From Bugulina stolonifera (taxonomy: Eukaryota; Bryozoa; Gymnolaemata; Cheilostomatida; Bugulidae), in the NCBI GenBank assembly GCA_935421135.1, contig OW285192.1, positions 11,115,501-11,179,500 on the forward strand: 64,000 nt of DNA, in the 5' to 3' direction. The position numbers were made by a program, and so were the translations under genes. This document shows, piece by piece, positions 12,401-21,400 of the stretch (position 1 is the stretch's first letter; every line of letters starts with the position of its first letter). The notes under the pieces were generated by a model. That model worked only from the letters and a program-made list of their open reading frames with translations, ran no database searches and was not told the origin of the DNA.

Positions 12401-15400
12401 GTCTCGGCAATAATCATGGCATTCTGTCTCGATCTCATCACAGCTCCGACCACTCACAACCTTTACAGGGATGAATTCAGCATCGACATGTGTGCGTGCA
12501 AAATCTGTGAAGAAGGAATTGATTTTTCGACGGAGGCTAACACGGCAGTTGCAGCTAAAATGAAACGAGTATTACATAAGAGATGTAAGTCACTATTTAC
12601 TATCTATATGACCTCTCCCCCCCCCCCCCACACACACACACACATCGTCTACAACCAGAAGTAGGAGAGCATGCTTTAGATGAACTATCAAATATTAAAT
12701 TGATAAAATTATTTTTTTTATGCTGAATACGTTTGTGATGCTAATCCTGTGAACTTCCTGACACGATTATCAACAAACAGCAACACACAGGTTAGCGGTG
12801 ATCGGAAACTTTAAATATTTAACATATAAACTCCAACAAGTATCTTCTAATAATACTATAATATACCAACAGCGAAGAACCAGAATATTGACATGCGCGG
12901 CTGTTTCCTGTGCTGTGTATATTATACTAATATAGTATTCACTCACTCTCGGCTCTGAAGAGGTGGCAAAGTCGTTGTCGGGGGAGAGGTAGGTGCAGTC
13001 TTCACACTACAAATTAACATAACATGGTGCGTTATAATACATATCTATGATACAATTACACAAAATATAATATACATACATGTATATACAATATTATATA
13101 CACGTATATTATGTAATACTTCGACAATATTGTAATGGTACACACAGTCGTCTCCTACACCTGACACTCATTATTATGTGTGCTTACATATATATATCTG
13201 CTTGCATTCTACCTTGTGTAACTTCTATATCATTGTATATACTTGTATGATTATTATTAAGTCTTTTAGTGCCTTTTATACCCATGTACAGAGGCCCGAC
13301 CTCTCAGAATTACTTGATATTCATTTTGTACATGAATTGGATCATTATAAGCAACTTTTGTATAACCCGACCCATTTTGGGTCGGCCGTCGGGCTTCCGG
13401 CGGCCATGTTGTTGCGCAACTTCCGGACGACCCTATGTCGTTTTTTCCCGACACTACGTCGGGCGGAAGTCCTTATACTATATAAAAGGCATTGTTTCAC
13501 TGTTCATTGTCTCAGTCTTCACTTGGCTTTCAATAAAGACACATCTATACTTGATACAGAGACTTTCACTTCCTTTTGTCAGGTCATTCGCTTAGCGAAC
13601 CGCCTACTAGGTCGGATCACTCTCTTTCAACGTATAGTCTGAAGGTCAGACTTGGGACCAGATGGGTCGTCTCTGGTAGTTATTGGGCTACTGAGACCGC
13701 TCGATCTTTTATGTAATGAGAAGGCCTAGCACCACTCATAGGCACTTCAGTTTTGGGTCGGTAGTCGTCCAAGGGCGACCGCACGAAATACCAGAAACCA
13801 TTACAATATTATATTGCCTATACTGTATACAATATGACTTGTATGCAATATATAATTATTAAAGCATGTATACAATATTGTATACCTATACAATGCTGTA
13901 AATGTAATTAGCAAAAGCTTTGAGATTTTATAGACAAGTTTCCCAGCATAGGCGCTAGGCAAAAATTACGATTTGTCTTCTCTTATGTGAAGTACTCCTC
14001 AAGCTGGTCTTAGTCTTCATTAGAACCCTATAAATGGGACTGTACAACAAGTTTTGGCGGGGTCAGAGAAAACGGAAGGCAGAGTTGAAAAGCTTGTAAC
14101 AGTTTGGTCTTAGTGGAGATATGCTGCACTGTTGTTGCTACTCCGAGGTGCCGACGATTCAAACAATTATGGACTATATTGACTATACTTAAATATTCTC
14201 TAATATGGAATCTTTAAAACTTTGAAACTGAAGTTAAGATAGTTATTAACAGAACTAGTTTAAAACTTTGTTGAAAATTGTTGCCACTGATAAAATATCT
14301 ACATGCTGTAATATAGACATACTTGTTAGAGGAACAAGGTCTGTATGTAGGCTGGTAGAAGAACGGATAAGCAGCAGCTCTGCAGCACATATTGTTGTCA
14401 ATATTCACAATGAGGCTAGCGCTGTAAGTAGTCCTAGAGGCTAGAGAAGAACGACATTGACTGCTCAGGCTATAGTAAACCCCGAGATCTGGTCCGATGG
14501 AATAGCCTGAGGCTATAGACTGGCACATTTTATCACCTGCATAAAAATTGATATTTCTTAGCTCAATTATTCAAAATGTACACTAAACTAAAGGAAATGC
14601 TGCTAATTTTCTAGAGTTTTGGCTAGCACTGGTAAAATAGAAAATTATATTCTATTTATATTGCTCAAGCTAAAAGTTATCAAGCTATTTCTATAACAAT
14701 CATGAACGAAGCTCATTGCGATTTTACCATTAAAAAAGTTGGCATACAGTTGCCAGCAAATTAGACAAATAAAAACGTCGCGGATCTACTCTTAGAATCT
14801 GTATGCACCTCTGGTAAAATGATATAAATGTGTATGCATGTTTACATGCTTTATTCAACCTACAGGCATACCGATTTTTGAAGAGATACCATTGACCTTG
14901 ACCTTCTTGAACAGTAACATTTACTACTTAGTCACCCATAAACTGCTGTAATGAAAATACCTGAATGATTAGATCTTACCCAGAGTAGTAGAAGTTCCAA
15001 TATCCGTAGCTGCTCCATTGATGTCCAACTGCAGGGCTCGAACTACATATATACAAAATGTACATGTATATAGATCTGTATCAAATATATTTTCTCTTGA
15101 GACGAGAGGTGGTGTGCGCACAACATGCAACACAATGATATAGCCAAATCTCGAATCAATGGCAAGCCTACTGTCATAGGTATCCAATTGAAAGTACACA
15201 GTTAAAATAGACTGTGCTCTCTCCATACAAAATAAAGCCTGAGAGTAGTACAGAAAATTATAGCAGTTGGTTTTGAGAATGATTAATGTGGTTCACTCAC
15301 CTCTAGACGTGCAATGCAGTCTACATAATTGATCGGCCTCGTTACATGTATCAGCTGATATTTTGGTTTGGGGGATGAGTGTTGGAACAGACAGCTTATG

Positions 15401-18400
15401 CAGTCCAAGATTATAGCCTCTGATACTCTGATAACTTCCAAACTCACACAAGCAACTATAAATGGTAGACGCAAAGGCTTCAGCCTCTAAACTTCAATAA
15501 ATATATCAAATTGACAGAGTTACTCCATTGTTCAACTGTGACGGATACAAGCACAGCACATCTACATGTACATGTAAATTGTACCAATAAGATGAGTATT
15601 TAAAAATGTTTTACCTGGCCTCGATTTTCTTTGGTGTAGCAGTGGTGGTATATTGAGTAGTGGTAGGCTTGGCTGTTGTGGTAACACTTACATTGGTCTG
15701 TTTCGGAAGAGTGACTGGTGTAGATGTAGACAGCGGTGTTAATGTTGAGGTAGTCGCATTCATTGCTGCCGTCGTTGTTTCTACTATTCCAGTTGTTGAT
15801 GACCTCACGTCAGTTGATGTGGTTGTTGTGGTGTTCATTGTAATGACAGAAGCTACAGTGGTTGTGGGAAATGCTGTGACAGTTGTAGGTTCTGAGGCAT
15901 GGATTGTTGGCAGTGGAGAAGTGCCGATAGAAACTGTGGAAGTTGAGACTGGCGTAGTGGAAGTTGTTGTAGGTGTCGCTTTTCCTGATGATTCCTTAGT
16001 TGTAGTAATGTGTATTTGCTGTGCAGTGATAGTATCGCTAGAGGTTACTGTATGAGTTGTCGGTTTTGCTGATTTTGTTGCTGTTGCCATTGGTGCTTTA
16101 ATAGTTGTTTTCGGTATTTTAGTGGTTGCTGTTGGTGCTTTAGTAGTTGTCGTAGGAGCAGCAGTTGTTGTTGTTGGCGCCGTAATGGTTGTTGTAGGTG
16201 CCGCAGTTGTTGTTGGCTCTGTAGTGGTTGTTGATGGCATCGTAGTGAAAGTTGTAGGTACTGCAGCTGTTGTTGTAGGTACTGCAGTTGTTGTTGGCAT
16301 CATTGGGGTTGTGGTAGATGCCGCAGTTTTTGTTGGCATTTTAGTGGTTGTTGTAGGTGCTGCAGTCGTTGTTGGCTTTGTGGTGGTTATTGTTGGCTTT
16401 ATGGTGGTTGTTGTTGGCATCTTAGTGGTTGTTGTAGGTGCCGCAGTTGTTGTTGGCTCTGTAGTGGTTGTTATTGGCATCGTAGTGGTAGTTGTAGGTA
16501 CTGCAGCTGTTGTTGTAGGTACTGCAGTTGTTGTTGGCATCATTGGGGTTGTGGTAGGTGCCGCAGTTTTTGTTGGCATTTTAGTGGTTGTTGTAGGTGC
16601 TGCAGTCGTTGTTGGCTTTGTGGTGATCGTTGTAGGCTTTGTAGCGGTTGTTGTTGGCATCATAGTTGTTGTTGTCCGTTGAGGCCATACTACCTCCTCA
16701 TCATCACCTTCTGAAAGAGCATTGCAAAACATTATTGTAGCGGCGCCATGAAAATTTAAGCAATACGGTGCCATGAATGTGTTAGGAATGGCACTTACTC
16801 CATTCTCAGTTTACTATTGTAATGGTTTCTGTGATTTGGTGCGGTCGTCCTTGGACGACTATCGACCCAGAAATGAAGTGCCTATGAGTGGTAATAGGAC
16901 TTCGCATTACATGAAAGATCGAGCGGTCTCAGTAGCCCAAATACTACCAAAGACGACCCATCTGATCTCAAGTCCGACCTTCAGACTATACAATGAAAGA
17001 GAGTGATCCGACCTAGTAGGCAGTTCGCAAGGCGAATGACCTGGCAAAAGGAAGAGAAAGTCTCTGTATCAAGTATAGATGTGTCTTTATTGAAAGCCAA
17101 GTGAAGACTGAGACAATGAACAGTAAAACAGTGCCCTTTATATAGTATAAGGACTTCCGGCCGACATGACGTCGGGAAAAGACGACGTGTGGTCGTCCGG
17201 AAGTTGCGCAACAAGATGGCCGCCGGAAGCCCGACGGCCGACCCAAAATAGGTCGGGTTCTACAAAAGTTGCTTATAATGGTCCAATTCATGTACAAAAT
17301 GAATATCAATGGATTCTGAGAGGTCGGGCCTCTGTACATGGGTATAAAAGGCATTAAAAGACTTAGATATAATCATACAATCATATATAACAATATAAGA
17401 GTAAAGTACAAGCAGATATATACATGTATGCACGCAATAATGAGTGTCAGATGTAAGATACGACTGGGCGTACCATCACATAGCCCCCTCACACTAGGTC
17501 ATGGGTGTCTCTAGTGTCAAGTTAAGAAGGGTACGGTACAGTGTAGATTCTCTGGATACTATATCCAAGTCTGCTTGTACAAGCTGGAGTTGTCGGGGGT
17601 GGTTTAGATGCTGGTTGGCTAGTTCACGAAGAGCTATTTCTCGAGCATAGAGAGGTTCCAGGTGTTGGCGTAGAGTGTCCCCCACCTGTTGACGGCTGGC
17701 AAGGTAGTGAATCCGTGGCTTGAGTTCAGCAAGTTGTTGCATGAACGACGGATCCGGAGATGCAGGACGTGTGGCATTCGGCTGAGTTAGTACAGGAGAT
17801 GCAGGAGGTGGGGACTGGACGGCAGGAGAGTCTGGAGTGGCCCGGAGTAGGTCCCTGGCAGGTGTATAAGGAGAGCGGTGCGGTGAGACCTCTAGTGTGG
17901 GCCTGGACTGCAGTGGCTCGATCAGTAGAGTCGGAGAAGCTGTACAAGAAGCTGCACATGAGACCTTGGGTGGAGAGCCTTCGTAGAGAGGGCCTGACTG
18001 AGGATCAGGCATACTCTTCCTTGGAGCAGGCCTTGTCTTCCAAGAGGGTAGACGTCCGCGTCGGCCAGGGGGGCCGACACTTACTGCGGAGGTACTAGCA
18101 GGAGGTCGCCAGAGAGAAGGTCCAGCAGGAGTGGTAGGCGGCGAGGAAGAGGAGGAGGTAGCATCAGAAGGTGCGGAGTCGGGGGTCTGTTCTGGAGATG
18201 GGCTGTGCCGTCTCTTGGGAGGTCGCTTCCTTGTAGAGGAGGAGCTGGGTAAATAAACTGGTTTATTTGTCCCCGACTGTCCGTCCATAGTAGGACGACA
18301 TGGTAGAAATGGTGGGGGATCCTTTACGCCCCACCATTCCATGAGGGCCCCATAGCTGGGCCCGTCCGTGAGGAAAAGACGTTTCCCACAGATACTGGAT

Positions 18401-21400
18401 CTCCGACTGAAGTGATGGCCTAGAGCATCACGGCTAACTGAGCTGCGTCCGCAGCGACAGTAGAAGCGGGCAAAGTGCTGCCAAATGTGAATGTTCAGTC
18501 TCTTGAGGGTGCCGGAGAAGCCACACTTTGCACATTTGAGGTTAGGTTGACTCCTTCTAGCCAAGTCGTCTCGGGCTTGTTGAGTGAAGGTACTAATCCA
18601 TGGCTTAGTGGCTCCGGAATGCTGGGACGACTCTATGGGCAGCTTGTCAGTGAGTTTGTGCAGCTTAATTGTAGCTAACTTCAGGGTAGAGGTAACAGGA
18701 GGTGGAGTGGGTGGAGGCGTGCCGTCTGGCGTGAGCGTCTTCCGTAGAGGAGATGCATCTACAACACATAATTCATCTGATGTGTAGCCTCCGCCTTCTA
18801 ACTCATGCTCTTTCCTGTGAGAATGTTCAGGGGAATTCTCTTCTGTCCCGACTGGTCTATGCCGAGTGGGGAGGGAGAGAGAATTCATGCCTGACAGTCC
18901 CACAGGTGTTGACTGTACCTCTAATTCTGATTCGGTCCTTACTGGTAACACTGAGATTTGCTTACCTTCAGCCGTGAAGACAGGCTGGTTGGAGTGATCC
19001 ATACTAGAAGGAGTAGCCGTCTCGTCTGCACGAGAATGAGAAAGGATACGAGTGCTGCTATTAACTTCACCAGTGACACGAGGAGTGCAGGAGTTGCCAC
19101 ATGTAAGGATACATGTGCTTCGGTGAAGTGCTGGACGAGAAAGGACTACTCGTCTGTGAGCTGTCGTATTTATACTAGCCGAGGGATGAGCAATTGGCTC
19201 AATTGTAGGCAATGCCTCAGGCACATTTTCTTTGTTCGACTCGTCAAATAAGCGCGGGAACACGGCAATAGTTGCCTTCGATTGCTTCTTATCCACTTTA
19301 GGGGACTTCGAGAGTTCGGCAATCTGTATTTTCGGCTGAAACTGTTCGGCAATGCTAGATTCCGTACAAGAGCGTTTTGCTTTGTGTACTTGAACTGCTG
19401 GCAGTATAGACTGTATCTCCGTCGTTGGGATTATGTCTTGAGGTTCGGCTACGCGACATTTCGCGTCCTCTGGATCAGGTCGGGCTGTTGAAACTTGAAC
19501 ATTCTTCGAGAGGTTCAGAGGTAGCTCTCTGGTTTGGTCCAGCACGGTTTGCTCCGTGTCGATCCTCAGGCCGCGGACTTGGACTGTAGTGTCTGGCAGT
19601 TCTACACACGATAAGTCGTCCGTCGGGGCATACTGAATTTGGGCGGGAATCAATTGCTGATTAGTGTCGGGTCTGGACGTGGCCAGATCCTGTTGATCCT
19701 TCTGAGTTGAGGATAGGTCGGGTTTACCTTGTAAGGTTTGGTCCGACGGGGCGGGACATATGAGTCGTCCTTTCAGCCTTGGGGGGTGATCTGTGGTCAC
19801 TTCGGATGTGTCCGGCTTTGAGTGGGGTCGTTTCTTGCCTGGTGTTGGCCTAGTGGGTTTAGGTTCATCCACTGTGACGGGTGTAGGTGACGCTGTCGGC
19901 CTGGAGTGTGATGGGCTAGTTACCCGTGGGGTTTTCTGTTTGGAGTGGCTACTCTTGACTTTAGGCTTAGTGGGTATAGGTTCTTCCACTAGGACGGGTT
20001 CTGATGTGTCCGTCGGCCTCAGTGGACGACCATTGTGGTTTGGTCCACTCTTCTTGGGTTTGGCCGCAGTAGGAATGGGTTCATCTACTGGGACGGGTTC
20101 TGATGTATCCGTCGGCCTTTGTGGACGACCATTGTGGTTTGGTCCACTCTTCTTGGGTTTGGCCTCAGTAGGAATGGGTTCATCTACTGGGACGGGTTCT
20201 GATGTATCCGTCGGCCTTTGTGGACGACCAATGTGGGGTGGTCCACCTTCTCCTTGCTGGGCTCCAGTAGGAATGGGTTCGTCTACTGGGACGGGTTCTA
20301 GTGTGTCCGTCGGCCCGTCATCTGTGCCTTGACATTTCTGTAGGAGGGTATGTAGGGCTTTCCGTAGGAGGTCGGCGGGAAGCTCCTCTTGTGGCTTTGG
20401 AGGGTTGGCCTTGCCACCCTTGTTGCTCTGGAAGGCTGTTCCGGTTTCCAGGGCTTCCTCCATATCATCGGGCTGTAACCATGTATAGTACCAGCGTAGG
20501 CCACGGTCGTGGACTGAGAGGCAGAACTTCTCTACAGCCCACTCTTCCAAAGATGCAGGGGGTGCTCCTTCAAAGGCTGTTGCCATCAGTCTGCGGATGA
20601 GAGCTGCATAGTCTCTGAGTGACGTGTGGGCTGGCTGTTCCAGGGTGGACAGCTTCCATCGGGCTTCTCTGGCAGATAGTCCATACTGTTCCCTCAGTCG
20701 GGAAAATATCTCTTCGACTGATCGGGGTCGGCCACATTCTTGTGCGGGCCCGTGTAGGGCGGCTCTAAGCCGTATGAGGCGTGCTCTGTCATTCCAGTTG
20801 CAACGCTCTGCCATAGCGGTGAAGTCTTCTATGAAGAGTTCGACGTCCTCTTGTCCGTTGTAGCTGAGTGTTTTGAGGTCCTGCTCGGCCTGGTACATTA
20901 CCTGCTGAAGCAGGTTCCTTATTCGGTCCATGTCGGTAGGGTGTCGGGTAGTGAGTAAAACTGCTTTGGTTTGTTAGGCCGTGTCGGCCTAATGGTCGTA
21001 CTGAGTACCGTCAATCTGTTCTGGATCCGAGGTCGGTCTTTGATTGAAGATCCGGCGTAGGTCGGGCTACATCCAGCGGAACCACGAGAATTATGGGTGC
21101 ACTTTAGCGTTTGTCACCTTCTCGTATCCAAGGTTCCCGGGTCCGAGTCCTAAATCGCCGTAGAAGTATTGAAGAATGAGGTCGGCCGGTCACCCGAGTC
21201 CGAGGTCACCTTCCTTCTCTTCGTATCGTAAGAGTACGACCTTAGAATCCCACTGCTGCCACCAATGTAATGGTTTCTGTGATTTGGTGCGGTCGTCCTT
21301 GGACGACTATCGACCCAGAAATGAAGTGCCTATGAGTGGTAATAGGACTTCGCATTACATGAAAGATCGAGCGGTCTCAGTAGCCCAAATACTACCAAAG

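Larger units (their letters stand above)
11474..13006 (-). other. 10-Cys module 2 with flanking Thr/Pro spacers (exons 9-12)
   Basis: The Thr/Pro spacer exon 12947-13006 is phase 2 at both ends. Exon 12397-12554 has DCNCRV and CDEIETECHDYC. Linker exon 11939-12004 is phase 1 at both ends. Exon 11474-11750 has GDYMCQS, GSCSTR, DFCCAR and VDCQHF, followed by its own Thr/Pro tail (TTTLPPTTTTLP), and ends in phase 2. Here the spacer is fused to the CC exon instead of having a separate exon. Confidence 0.75.

Noticed and set aside
13178..13642. 154-codon and 108-codon plus-strand frames, and related frames at 17013-17354 and 21461-21802
   Set aside because: They lie inside LTR sequence and recur only because the LTRs recur; there is no conserved protein signal beyond LTR identity.
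15301..15486. Earlier acceptor for modular-gene exon 6 (near 15486)
   Set aside because: It breaks the frame from the mucin exon; the acceptor at 15456 has a good pyrimidine tract and the correct phase.
16122..16682. 186-codon Val-rich plus-strand frame
   Set aside because: Shadow of the Thr-rich mucin exon; there is no start context or domain.
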